From the NCBI GenBank assembly GCA_938010715.1, contig CALLVG010000107.1, positions 1 through 45,178 of the forward strand: 45,178 bases of DNA. The letters are read 5' to 3'. A program made the position numbers and the translations under genes. Each line of letters starts with the position of its first letter. The stretch's first letter is position 1. The stretch is from an uncultured Saprospiraceae bacterium. Lineage in GTDB: Bacteria > Bacteroidota > Bacteroidia > Chitinophagales > Saprospiraceae. Shown in pieces: positions 19,347-28,572 of the stretch. A model generated the notes under the pieces. That model had not been told where the DNA came from and made no database searches. It worked only from the letters and a program-made list of their open reading frames with translations.

Positions 19347-20629
19347 GAGTTGTTTTTTAATCTAATTGAAACTGCGTTTTTGTGCGCTTGTAAGCCTTCT
19401 GCCGCTGCCATCAATTCGATTGCATTTCCAATGTTTTTCAAACCTGATTGAGTTATTTTTTGGAAAGTTATTTTTTTGACAAAAGCATCTAAATTGACTC
19501 CGCTATAATTTTTTGCAAACTGATTGGTTGGCAATGTGTGATTGGTGCCAGAGGCGTAATCACCAGCACTTTCTGGAGTGTAATTTCCAATAAATACCGA
19601 GCCAGCATTTTTTAAATTTTTTAAATAAAAATCCTCATCTTTTGCACAAAGAATGAAATGTTCTGGGGCATATTCATTGATAAATTCTATACTTTCTTCT
19701 TTTGATTGGATGAGCACCAACTTTGAAAAAGAAAGTGCAGTTTGTGCTATTTTTTTTCGCGGCAATAAAGGGAGTTGCTTTTCAATTTCTGTTTTTATTT
19801 TTTGTAAAATTTCAATTTTGTTTGACACGCATATAACCTGACTATCAGTGCCATGTTCAGCCTGAGAAAGCAAGTCCGAGGCGACAAAGGCTGGATTGGC
19901 AGTTTCGTCCGCTAAGACCAATAATTCTGAAGGGCCCGCAGGCATATCAATACCGATACCAAGTTGCTGTGCATGAGTTTTTGCACTAGTGACATACTGG
20001 TTTCCAGGTCCAAAAATTTTGTAAACTTTAGGAACGGAAAGCGTACCAATGCTCAAGGCTGCAATAGCTTGTGCTCCTCCTATCTTGAATATTCTGGTAA
20101 TACCCGTCAACCTTGCCGCATACAAAATAGCTGGATTAATTTGCCCATTTTCATCGGGTGGAGTACAAAGTATCACCTCCTGACAACCAGCAATTTTTGC
20201 AGGGGTTGCCAACATCAAAACTGTTGAAAATAATGGCGCAGTGCCTCCAGGGATATAGATACCAATCCGCTCAATGGGCCTACTCTCTTGCCAACATTCT
20301 ACCCCTGGAGTGGTCGTGATGATTTTTGGTTTTACTGCTTGAGCAGAATGAAATCGAGCAATATTTTGATTGGCTAATTGAATGGCTTCCTTCAAATTTG
20401 TAGGCACTTTAGCAATGCCAGTTTGCCACTCCTCTTCGCTTATTTCTAATTCTTGCAATTGAACATTATCAAATTTTTTAGTAAAAAATCGGATTGCTTC
20501 ATCTCCCTCTTCTTTTATTTTTTTAAAAATATCAACAATCAAGTTGTTTAGGTCTTTTGTCTCTAAGACAGGGCGCTTAACAAGATCTGGCCAATCTTTA
20601 CGAGTTGTCGTTTTATAAATTTTTATCAT
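19343..20629 (-). CDS. hisD: Histidinol dehydrogenase
   Basis: RIGIYIPGGTAPLFSTVLMLATPA, VYKIFGPGNQYVTSAK, MPAGPSELLVLAD, LLSQAEHGTDSQ. Confidence 0.97.
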   Translation of the reverse strand: MIKIYKTTTRKDWPDLVKRPVLETKDLNNLIVDIFKKIKEEGDEAIRFFTKKFDNVQLQELEISEEEWQTGIAKVPTNLKEAIQLANQNIARFHSAQAVKPKIITTTPGVECWQESRPIERIGIYIPGGTAPLFSTVLMLATPAKIAGCQEVILCTPPDENGQINPAILYAARLTGITRIFKIGGAQAIAALSIGTLSVPKVYKIFGPGNQYVTSAKTHAQQLGIGIDMPAGPSELLVLADETANPAFVASDLLSQAEHGTDSQVICVSNKIEILQKIKTEIEKQLPLLPRKKIAQTALSFSKLVLIQSKEESIEFINEYAPEHFILCAKDEDFYLKNLKNAGSVFIGNYTPESAGDYASGTNHTLPTNQFAKNYSGVNLDAFVKKITFQKITQSGLKNIGNAIELMAAAEGLQAHKNAVSIRLKNNS

Positions 20630-21483
20630 CGAATCATGGTTTCAATAGGTGATACTAAAATGCCTTCAGCTCCGGCAGATTTGAGTTGGTCAATAACTTC
20701 CCAATAATTCTTTTTGCTAATGACCGAGTGCAATGAACTCCACCCCTCAATGGCTAAAGGCAATATGGTTGGGCTTTTTAGGACTGGAAGTAATTTGGTG
20801 ACCGCTTCGATTTTCTCATTGGGTACATTCATCAAAATATATTTGTGAGAACCTGCCTCCAAAACCGATTGAATCCGAAAAAGAAGTTTATTCAAAATTT
20901 CATCTTTGTCTGGTAGGAGTTTTGGCGCTTTTACTAAAACAGCCTCAGATTTTAACATAACTTCTACCTCCTTCAAACCATTTTGAAAAAGTGTACTTCC
21001 TGTGCTTACGATATCGCAGATACCATCTGCCAAACCAATATTTGGTGCGATTTCTACCGAACCTGCAATGAGGTGAATCTGTGCTTCAATTCCCTTTTCT
21101 TTGAAAAATGATTGGGTAGTATTAGGATAAGAAGTGGCTATTTTTTTACCATTAAAAAAACTTAGCCCAGTGTAATTCACGTTTTTGGGAACCGCAAGTG
21201 AAACGCGACATTTCGAAAAACCTAAACGCCCTACGGTCTCAATATTTTTCCCTTTTTCGATTACCGTGTTCTCTCCTATGATAGCGATATCGGCCACCCC
21301 GTCACTTACATATTGAGGAATGTCTGAGTTACGTAGGTAAAAGATTTCGAGAGGGAAATTTCGAGCAGAAGTTTTAAGCTGATTTTTTCCGTTTTGGACA
21401 GCAATACCGCAACTCTTCAGCAATGACATAGAGTCGTCTTTTAGTCGTCCCGATTTTTGAATAGCAATAGTTAATTTACTCAT
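20626..21483 (-). CDS. hisG: ATP phosphoribosyltransferase (long form)
   Basis: MSKLTIAIQKSGRLKDDSMSLL..., DVADIAIIGENTV-type motif, C-terminal regulatory domain. Start set at 21483 (ORF track extends to 21510). Confidence 0.95.
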   Translation of the reverse strand: MSKLTIAIQKSGRLKDDSMSLLKSCGIAVQNGKNQLKTSARNFPLEIFYLRNSDIPQYVSDGVADIAIIGENTVIEKGKNIETVGRLGFSKCRVSLAVPKNVNYTGLSFFNGKKIATSYPNTTQSFFKEKGIEAQIHLIAGSVEIAPNIGLADGICDIVSTGSTLFQNGLKEVEVMLKSEAVLVKAPKLLPDKDEILNKLLFRIQSVLEAGSHKYILMNVPNEKIEAVTKLLPVLKSPTILPLAIEGWSSLHSVISKKNYWEVIDQLKSAGAEGILVSPIETMIR

Positions 21484-21538
21484 GATTTTATAAAAGATTA
21501 AAAAAATCATCTGAGTAAACGTGAACTTGGAAAAGAAA

Positions 21539-21569
21539 AAAGCCCATCCGATTAACTCAGATGGGCTTT
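21539..21569 (-). terminator. Intrinsic terminator of the his attenuator
   Basis: Minus strand AAAGCCCATC TGAGTTAATCG GATGGGCTTT followed by TTTCTTTTC; lies between leader ORF and hisG. Confidence 0.88.
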
Positions 21570-21598
21570 AATTTATTTTGAAACTACAATAGCATCAT

Positions 21599-21655
21599 TC
21601 ACTCACCTGTGGTTAGTTTATGTGAATGATGATGATGTAATTGATTAAAATTCAT
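21599..21655 (-). CDS. hisL: his operon leader peptide MNFNQLHHHHSHKLTTGE*
   Basis: 19-codon ORF with 5 His codons out of 6 consecutive positions, 12-bp-scale distance from a TAnnTTTG box, followed by a terminator and hisG. Absent from the supplied ORF track because of size. Confidence 0.9.
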   Translation of the reverse strand: MNFNQLHHHHSHKLTTGE

Positions 21656-21671
21656 TTTCAAATTGTTTGGT

Positions 21672-21703
21672 CAAAGGTATGCACATTCTCTTGAGAAAAA
21701 CAA
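21672..21703 (-). promoter_or_regulatory. Putative Bacteroidetes housekeeping promoter for his operon
   Basis: Minus strand TTG-N21-TACCTTTG; -7 box matches TAnnTTTG exactly, the -33 box and spacing are less ideal. Confidence 0.55.
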
Positions 21704-21826
21704 TTTTTTTTTTAGAGTTACCAATTTTTGTTTTATAATAGATTGATAATCAATCAACTATAAGGTTGTTTTTTTTATAAAAAGTCTCAATAAGCAATCT
21801 GTTAGAAGTAAAGTAATTATTATAAT

Positions 21827-21834
21827 TATCTTTG
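21827..21834 (+). promoter_or_regulatory. Putative -7 box (TATCTTTG) upstream of yicC
   Basis: Exact TAnnTTTG match 26 bp before the ATG; no convincing -33 TTTG. Confidence 0.4.
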
Positions 21835-21859
21835 GCGTTCATTAAAAGCACAATTACGA

Positions 21860-22738
21860 ATGCTACAATCAATGACAGGTTATGGAAGGGCTTCAGGCAC
21901 TTACAAAGACAAAACCATAAGTGTAGAAATCCGCTCTTTGAATAGTAAATTTATGGATACTCGCTTTCGAGTTCCAGCTACTTACAAAGAGAAAGAAGGG
22001 GAATTGAAACGAATCATTGCCAACAAAATGCATCGGGGTAAGATTGATTTGTTGATAGAAACCGACTCTGCAAAAGGAGAAGCAGATTTTTCTATTAATA
22101 AAAATCTTTTCAAAGCTTATTACAGAGAATTGAAGGAAATGTCTGAAGAATTGGGCATTGAGCAAACGGATTACATCACTTCTATCATGCGAATCCCAAA
22201 TGTAGTGGGACCTTCTGGAAATGAATTAGATCCTGAAGAATGGAAGGTGGTCGTTACAACCATAAAAGAAGCACTTCAAAAAATAAGTGATTTTCGAATG
22301 GACGAAGGGCAGGTTACTGAGGATGATTTGAAAGAACGCGTAAACTCCATCATTCAAAGTTTGAGCGAAGTACCACCTTTTGAGGCAGAGCGAATTGAGA
22401 AGATGCGTGAACGCTTAAATCAAAATTTAGCAGAATACTTGGGAAGCGAGAACATTGATAAAAATCGCTTCGAACAAGAAATGATTTTTTATATCGAAAA
22501 GATTGACATCTCTGAAGAAAAAAGCCGTTTGGCTCAACACTGCGAATACTTTTTGGAACAATTGGCGGACACCAAAAATATTCAAAAAGGTAGAAAATTG
22601 AGTTTTATTGGTCAAGAGATGGGAAGAGAAATCAACACATTAGGGGCAAAGGCATACTCCTCCGGTTTGCAAAGGCTCGTTGTAAAAATGAAAGATGATC
22701 TGGAGAAAATTAAAGAGCAAGTTGCAAACGTGGTTTAA
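21860..22738 (+). CDS. yicC: YicC/YloC family endoribonuclease
   Basis: MLQSMTGYGRASG, EIRSLNSKFMDTRFR, and C-terminal GRKLSFIGQEMGREINTLGAKA. Confidence 0.94.
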   Translation: MLQSMTGYGRASGTYKDKTISVEIRSLNSKFMDTRFRVPATYKEKEGELKRIIANKMHRGKIDLLIETDSAKGEADFSINKNLFKAYYRELKEMSEELGIEQTDYITSIMRIPNVVGPSGNELDPEEWKVVVTTIKEALQKISDFRMDEGQVTEDDLKERVNSIIQSLSEVPPFEAERIEKMRERLNQNLAEYLGSENIDKNRFEQEMIFYIEKIDISEEKSRLAQHCEYFLEQLADTKNIQKGRKLSFIGQEMGREINTLGAKAYSSGLQRLVVKMKDDLEKIKEQVANVV

Positions 22739-23312
22739 TCCACCAAAAGCTTCACAAGTCGATTTGTTCATTTTTACGGCACCGTCTGGTGCTGGCAAAA
22801 CGACTATTGTCAAGCACCTGCTCAAGACTTTTAATGAATTGGATTTTTCTGTTTCGGCAACAACTCGCAAGGGGCGTTCTCATGAAAAAGATGGCGTAGA
22901 TTATTATTTTAAGTCAGTTGATGATTTTAAAAAATTAATAAAAGAAGACGCTTTTGTAGAGTGGGAAGAAGTTTACGAAGATCAATTTTACGGCACTTTA
23001 AAATCTGAAATCCAACGATTGTTGGACAGTGGCAAAAAAGTCGTTTTTGATATTGATGTGCAAGGAGCGTTGGATATAAAAAGGGTTTATGGCAGTCGCG
23101 CGTTAGCTATTTTTGTAAATCCACCATCAGAAAAAGTTTTGTTTGAAAGGCTAAAAGGTCGCAACACAGAAACACCCGAAAGTCTAAAGAAACGCATTGC
23201 AAAAGCCAGTCGAGAACTAACCTTCTCCGAACGATTTGACATGAAATTATTGAACGACAAATTGGATGTGGCTTTGGCGGACGCAGAAGCAATTATCAGA
23301 AAGAATTTATAG
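22695..23312 (+). CDS. gmk: Guanylate kinase
   Basis: FTAPSGAGKTTIVKHLL, SATTRKGRSHEKDGVDYYF, VVFDIDVQGALDIK. Start uncertain: ATG 22695 overlaps yicC; in-frame TTG at 22764 gives MFIFTAPSGAGKTT. Confidence 0.93.
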   Translation: MIWRKLKSKLQTWFNPPKASQVDLFIFTAPSGAGKTTIVKHLLKTFNELDFSVSATTRKGRSHEKDGVDYYFKSVDDFKKLIKEDAFVEWEEVYEDQFYGTLKSEIQRLLDSGKKVVFDIDVQGALDIKRVYGSRALAIFVNPPSEKVLFERLKGRNTETPESLKKRIAKASRELTFSERFDMKLLNDKLDVALADAEAIIRKNL

Positions 23313-23317
23313 ACATT

Positions 23318-23388
23318 CGATTTTTGGATGTTTAGACTTTTAGAAACAATCCAAAAGTCCAAATATCTAAAGTTTCAAACATCTAACC
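23318..23388. repeat. Imperfect inverted repeat of GATGTTTAGA-type words
   Basis: TTTTTGGATGTTTAGACTTTTAGAAAC ... CCAAAAGTCCAAATATCTAAAGTTTCAAACATC between gmk and the GHMP kinase. Confidence 0.5.
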
Positions 23389-23389
23389 T

Positions 23390-24316
23390 TTGACCAACCA
23401 ATCATTTTACGGACATGGAAAATTATTGCTCACTGGAGAGTATTTTGTACTCGATGGGGCGGAGGCATTAGCCGTTCCAACCAAGCGAGGGCAGTCTTTG
23501 AAGGTGGCTACAACAACTCAAAAAGATGTTTTGAGTTGGAAAAGTTTTAATGAAGATGGTGCGTTGTGGTTGAGTGGTAACTTTAAAATTTCAAACTTTG
23601 AAACCCACGAAAAAGAGCCGAATGAGGCGTTGTCTTACCTACAAAAAATACTCAAAGCTGTTCGAAAACTAAACCCTAATTTTCTTAAAAACAAAACTGG
23701 TCTTGCCGTAGAAATGCAACTTGAATTCCCTCGCAATTGGGGTTTGGGTAGTTCGTCAACTTTACTGCATTGCCTTTCTGATTGGGCGCAAGTCGATGCT
23801 TTTGAATTATTAAAATTGACTTTTGGTGGTAGTGGTTATGACCTTGCTTGTGCAGGCATTGATTCCGCTATTTTGTACAAAATTGAAAATCAAAAACCAA
23901 CCTGGAAAGCTTGCACTTACCAACCTGCTTTTGCTGATAGATTATTTTTTATTCATCTCAATCAAAAGCAAAATAGCCGTGAGGGCATTCAGCAATATCG
24001 AAAGGTTTCTAAAAATATTGAATCTCTTTTGCCTGAAATTTCCAATCTGACTCACGAGTTTTTGAACAATCCTTCCATTTTTGATTTGAATTATGTCATT
24101 CGAGAACACGAGCAAATAGTCAGTTCAACTATCAAACAACCACGAGCAAAAGATTTGTTTTTTAAAAATTTTGAAGGAGAGATAAAATCACTTGGCGCAT
24201 GGGGAGGTGATTTTGTGATGGCGACCAATCCGTTTGACAAAAAGGACGAGTTGATTTCTTATTTTAAAAAGAAAAGATTTGAAACAGTTTTAGGGTTTGA
24301 TGAAATGATATTTTAG
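23390..24316 (+). CDS. GYDIA-family GHMP kinase (mevalonate-pathway kinase-like), probable TTG start
   Basis: HGKLLLTGEYFVLDGAEALAVPT, NWGLGSSSTLLHCL, FGGSGYDLACAGIDSAILY. Confidence 0.85.
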   Translation: MTNQSFYGHGKLLLTGEYFVLDGAEALAVPTKRGQSLKVATTTQKDVLSWKSFNEDGALWLSGNFKISNFETHEKEPNEALSYLQKILKAVRKLNPNFLKNKTGLAVEMQLEFPRNWGLGSSSTLLHCLSDWAQVDAFELLKLTFGGSGYDLACAGIDSAILYKIENQKPTWKACTYQPAFADRLFFIHLNQKQNSREGIQQYRKVSKNIESLLPEISNLTHEFLNNPSIFDLNYVIREHEQIVSSTIKQPRAKDLFFKNFEGEIKSLGAWGGDFVMATNPFDKKDELISYFKKKRFETVLGFDEMIF

Positions 24317-24373
24317 GAAAATCGTAGTTCGAGCGAAGTCGAGGACGGATAAGCAGAGAACTTAATTTCACAT

Positions 24374-25078
24374 TCAAATACTTTTCCTCGACGCCTCCAA
24401 CAATTGCTCAAATTCAGGAACAATTGCTCTAAAACGATTCGCAGGAAGTTCTTCCTCGCCGTACCAAATTCGTTCAAAAACATTGGTTGCATTTTTAAAA
24501 GAATCTTTGAGCGGATGATTGTTCAATTCTCTTAAATATTGAAAATTGGTTTTTTCTTTTTTCCAATCCAACGCTTTAGCCAATGATAATTCTCTAATAA
24601 TCGAAAGGTAATAAAGTCGAATAGCAAGGGCATAATTTCCATCATCAATAGCTTTTTGAATCGATCCATCTAATTCCGTTTCCATCAGATTTTCTTCGAT
24701 TTCTTCCAAATCATAAATAGCAGCTTTGCTCGAAATATTTTTATCTTTTTTTGCAAAAATACTATTCGTCGAGAGGACTTTTACTAAAATGAAAACAATC
24801 AAACCGATTCCTAAAGCTATAATTAGGAACTTAATAATCCCCCCTATCAAGTCAAAATTCCAATTCGCAGAACCTCTATTTTTTTCAGGTTTTTCCTCTT
24901 CTTTTTGTTTAAATGTTTCAGTGTAATCAATGCCTTTTACGATGGATTCCCACTTAGATCTATCAATTTTATTAGCAGCAATAGGCTCTTCAAAATAACT
25001 ACTATCGAGCTTTTGTCCATAGCTGGGCGACAACAGCAAAAAACAAAAAACCAAAAGTGTAATTATTTTGTCATTCAT
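24374..25078 (-). CDS. DUF4129-like membrane protein
   Basis: Signal peptide MNDKIITLLVFCFLLLSPSYGQ, one central TM helix, C-terminal WYGEEELPANRFRAIVPEFEQLL. Start set at 25078 rather than 25180. Confidence 0.65.
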   Translation of the reverse strand: MNDKIITLLVFCFLLLSPSYGQKLDSSYFEEPIAANKIDRSKWESIVKGIDYTETFKQKEEEKPEKNRGSANWNFDLIGGIIKFLIIALGIGLIVFILVKVLSTNSIFAKKDKNISSKAAIYDLEEIEENLMETELDGSIQKAIDDGNYALAIRLYYLSIIRELSLAKALDWKKEKTNFQYLRELNNHPLKDSFKNATNVFERIWYGEEELPANRFRAIVPEFEQLLEASRKSI

Positions 25079-25193
25079 TTCTAAAAGAAAATAAGGAAGC
25101 GTTAAATTTAGTAGTATTCTATTAAAAAAGTATTTAAATGTTGTTTTTTGGGGTTCCAAATAAACAAACGAAGACAACAAAACTACGAACCCC

Positions 25194-27872
25194 GTGTCAA
25201 AGAGATGCCAACTAATTTATATAATTATATTTTTTACTATTTCTGCCTCTGCCAGAACTACTTATTTTCAAGATACGACTACAATAAAAAATATAATTGA
25301 TTCTGCTTTCAGCATAAGCAGAAAAGGAGATTTTATCGGTTGTATAGAACTACTCGAAGAACCTATTTCAAAGTTACAGAAAGAAGAATTTACAAATTCA
25401 ATTTCGGCGATTTTATCGAATGCTTATTTGGTCAAATCAGATGCTTTGCGTCGATTGGGCGACTATGACATTGCCACTACTTTATACGAGGAATCTGAGC
25501 GAATGCTCGTTAACTGCCCAACTGAAAATTGTGGTAAAAACCTTTCTAAAGTTTACAATAGTTTAGGCATAATTTATCGTAGAAGAGGTAAATTTCAAAA
25601 ATCAATTAGCAATTACAAAAAGGCGCTTTCCACTCAACTGACTTTGAAGAAGAGTTCGAAGATTTGGCAGGCAATGATTCTTAACAATATCGCCAATTGT
25701 GAAGACGATTTTGGCAACTCCGAAGGTGCTTTTTTAAACTACAAAAAAGCAATTGGGATTATCGAAAAATCGGATAAGCGCTATCACCATATTTTAGCTG
25801 GATTTCATGGAAACTTGGCAGAAAGTTACGCAATCGCAAAAAAGTATGACAAAGCAATTCATCACTTTTCAAAGTCAATAAAAATTTTCAAGAAAAATAA
25901 TAGAGCAACGGAAGTGCCCTATCAAGCGTCTTCATTCAAGTGGGTAGGAAGTATTTGTTTTGAAACTGGAAAAACAAAGGAAGGCTTTGAAGCTTATCGC
26001 AAAGCCTTCGAGCTATTAGGTTTTAAAGAATTGAATAGAAATAGTTTTGATGAAGTAAAATTTCCGTCATCGGCAATTGAGACACTTATTCGATATGCTG
26101 AAGATTATCTCAAAATGTACAAATCGAAAAATGATCCATCGCTATTGCGAAAAGCAAAAGAATATAATGAGTTAGCGATTGACTTTTTATTCCATGTAAA
26201 ATCAGGTTTTAGAGAAGATATTTCAAAAGAGATTTTAATACGAGAAAACTATGGTGCTTTTGAGGGAGCAATAGAAGCAAACTACATTCTTTATGAATTG
26301 GAAAAAAACGAAAACCACTTAAAAAGAGCTTTAGAAATCGCTGAAAAAAGCCAAAATGCTTTTTTGATGGAATCAGTTATCAGAGGAAAAGCGGTTGCTT
26401 TTGCAGGCATTCCTGATTCGCTTTTAAAGAAAGAAAGTGATATAAAAATAAAAATTAGTGACCTTGAAAGCGAGCTTATCGAATTAGACCAAGAAAAGAC
26501 AACTAATTCAAAAAAGATAGATGCTACCCGCCAATCTATTTTTGAACAAAAAGAAAAGTATTACGAAGTATTGGGTATTTATGAAAAATATTATCCTGAG
26601 TATTTCGATCTTAAATATTCTTCCAAAACTGTTTCTTACGACTTTATCAAAGATGTTTTATTACCGCCTAACACTTCTTTATTAGAGTTTTTTGTTGGTA
26701 AAAAATCTGTCTTTGTCTTTTTACTTTCAAAAGAAAAATTCAAAGTTTTCAAAGTTGAAAAAAGCGATGATTTTAATAATTGGGTCGAAAAATTTCAAAA
26801 TAGCATTGCCAATTTTGACCCTTTAGATAAGAAAGGACAAAACTTGAATTTTGTAGAAAATGGATACCTTCTTTACAAGTACTTGATCAAACCAATCGAA
26901 AATGATTTAAGCAAACGATTAATCATTGTTCCTTCTGGAGATTTGAGCAATCTTTCTTTTGATGCTTTGTTAAGTGATTTGCCAAAGAAAAAAGATTTTG
27001 GAAAGTTTAAAAGCCACCAATACTTTGGGACAACACATCAATTGAGTTATTCGTATTCAGCGACTTTACTCAAAGAATGGAATCGCCCTCATAGATCAAA
27101 AGCAGAAAGGCTTTTAGGTGTCTTTGCCCCTTCTTATTCAGAAGATTACTCAGTAAGATTTGGAAGTCGAAAACTACCAATAAGAGACTTAAAACATAGC
27201 CAAGAAGAAGCCGTCAATATCGCAGAAAGTTGCGGAGGATATTTGTACTTGTCTGAAGAAGCTGACGTTGCCTCTTTTCAAAAAAATGCAGGTCAATATG
27301 GTACATTACATTTGGCGATGCACAGCTTTGCCGATGAAAAATTAGAAGGAAATTCATTTTTAGCCTTTTCTAAAAAAGAAGGAAAAACGAACAATTTGCT
27401 TTATCTAAAAGACTTATACAATCTCTCTTTAAATGCCGAAATGGTTGTATTAAGTTCTTGTCAATCTGGTATCGGAACTTTCAAATCGGGAGAAGGGATT
27501 GTGAGTCTGGCGAGAGGTTTTTCTTATGCTGGTGCAAAAAGTATCATCACGACACTTTGGCAAATCAATGATCGGTTCTCTGCAAAATTGATGACTCAAT
27601 TTTATGCCAACCTTAGAAAAGGAATGCCTAAGGATGAAGCCCTACAAAGCGCAAAAACCAATTTTATACAAACCCAAAAAGAACGAAATACGCACCCTCA
27701 CTTTTGGGCAGGTTTTGTTCCTATCGGAAATATGAATGCAATTGAAATGGCAGAAGGAAGTCCATTTATTAAAAGTAATTCTATGTATCTTTTGGGAATT
27801 CTCTTAGTCTTATTGTTAATTGCCTTTATTATTCGGAGACAAAAAAATGACAAATCTTTACATTCTGGGTAG
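25194..27872 (+). CDS. TPR-CHAT protein, caspase-like peptidase domain and C-terminal TM helix (GTG start)
   Basis: N-terminal TPRs; CHAT core LHLAMHSFADEKLEGNSFLAFS and VVLSSCQSGIGTFKSGEGIVSLARGFSYAGAKSIITTLWQIND; C-terminal YLLGILLVLLLIAFII. Confidence 0.92.
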   Translation: MSKRCQLIYIIIFFTISASARTTYFQDTTTIKNIIDSAFSISRKGDFIGCIELLEEPISKLQKEEFTNSISAILSNAYLVKSDALRRLGDYDIATTLYEESERMLVNCPTENCGKNLSKVYNSLGIIYRRRGKFQKSISNYKKALSTQLTLKKSSKIWQAMILNNIANCEDDFGNSEGAFLNYKKAIGIIEKSDKRYHHILAGFHGNLAESYAIAKKYDKAIHHFSKSIKIFKKNNRATEVPYQASSFKWVGSICFETGKTKEGFEAYRKAFELLGFKELNRNSFDEVKFPSSAIETLIRYAEDYLKMYKSKNDPSLLRKAKEYNELAIDFLFHVKSGFREDISKEILIRENYGAFEGAIEANYILYELEKNENHLKRALEIAEKSQNAFLMESVIRGKAVAFAGIPDSLLKKESDIKIKISDLESELIELDQEKTTNSKKIDATRQSIFEQKEKYYEVLGIYEKYYPEYFDLKYSSKTVSYDFIKDVLLPPNTSLLEFFVGKKSVFVFLLSKEKFKVFKVEKSDDFNNWVEKFQNSIANFDPLDKKGQNLNFVENGYLLYKYLIKPIENDLSKRLIIVPSGDLSNLSFDALLSDLPKKKDFGKFKSHQYFGTTHQLSYSYSATLLKEWNRPHRSKAERLLGVFAPSYSEDYSVRFGSRKLPIRDLKHSQEEAVNIAESCGGYLYLSEEADVASFQKNAGQYGTLHLAMHSFADEKLEGNSFLAFSKKEGKTNNLLYLKDLYNLSLNAEMVVLSSCQSGIGTFKSGEGIVSLARGFSYAGAKSIITTLWQINDRFSAKLMTQFYANLRKGMPKDEALQSAKTNFIQTQKERNTHPHFWAGFVPIGNMNAIEMAEGSPFIKSNSMYLLGILLVLLLIAFIIRRQKNDKSLHSG

Positions 27873-27903
27873 TTGAATTAAAGTCCATTATCCTTTACCT
27901 TTG
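27872..27903 (+). promoter_or_regulatory. Putative housekeeping promoter
   Basis: GTTG-N20-TACCTTTG; -7 box is an exact TAnnTTTG match and overlaps the ORF-track start at 27901. Confidence 0.55.
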
Positions 27904-27942
27904 TCTCACAGTAATAAACCAAGCCTTAACCAAAATTACTTA

Positions 27943-28572
27943 ATGCTGAATACGTCTTCTCAACGAGGGACAAACGGGGGGTTCAGTTTATCAAAAATAG
28001 AACAAGGGAACAACACTGCTATTTTCGATTTTCTAAAACCAGAAACTCCGCTTGAGATTCAACTACTTGAATGCACCTGCTTTCAAGTTGGTTTATTTTG
28101 GGGAACGCCAAGATTTGGGCATCCTGAAGGGCAAGTCATCTATCACATAAGGGAGGTTTTGGATAATATTGATAAGTTAGATATTTCTATGGAAGATCGG
28201 GCGAAGCTTCGCTTGATTGCTTTCTCACACGATACCTTTAAGTGTAAAGAACATAAAGGTTCTCCAAGAGATTGGACAAAGCACCACGCCGTGCTTGCAC
28301 GCCAATACATGGACAATGTTATTGATGATGAAAAATTACTGGACATCATCGAATTCCACGACGAGGCCTACCATATCTGGATTTTATTAAAAATAAAAAA
28401 GGATATCGAAAAAGGGCAAGCAAGATTGGAAGCTTTTGTCAACAGATTGGGTTGCTCGATTCAACTGTACTATCTCTTTTTCAAATGCGATACGCAGACA
28501 GGTGATAAAAATCAAGCTCCTGTGAAATGGTTTGAAAATACGATAAAGGGTATTTCACCCGTATTTTTCTAA
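27943..28572 (+). CDS. HD-domain-like hypothetical protein
   Basis: RLIAFSHDTFKCKEHKGSPRDWTKHHAVLARQYM...IIEFHDEAYHIW resembles HD hydrolases. Start moved to ATG 27943 because of the promoter-like box. Confidence 0.55.
   Translation: MLNTSSQRGTNGGFSLSKIEQGNNTAIFDFLKPETPLEIQLLECTCFQVGLFWGTPRFGHPEGQVIYHIREVLDNIDKLDISMEDRAKLRLIAFSHDTFKCKEHKGSPRDWTKHHAVLARQYMDNVIDDEKLLDIIEFHDEAYHIWILLKIKKDIEKGQARLEAFVNRLGCSIQLYYLFFKCDTQTGDKNQAPVKWFENTIKGISPVFF

Noticed and set aside
24317-24360. GTTCGAGCGAAGTCGAGGACGG as a tRNA-like or regulatory element
   Set aside because: Short, no cloverleaf or strong hairpin, no second copy seen in this window; probably an intergenic repeat fragment, but unsupported here.
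25194-28572. CHAT plus HD gene pair as a new defence system
   Set aside because: A promoter-like sequence separates the genes, no sensor or effector partner is recognisable, and TPR-CHAT proteins are common in Bacteroidetes. Kept only as a protein-level observation.
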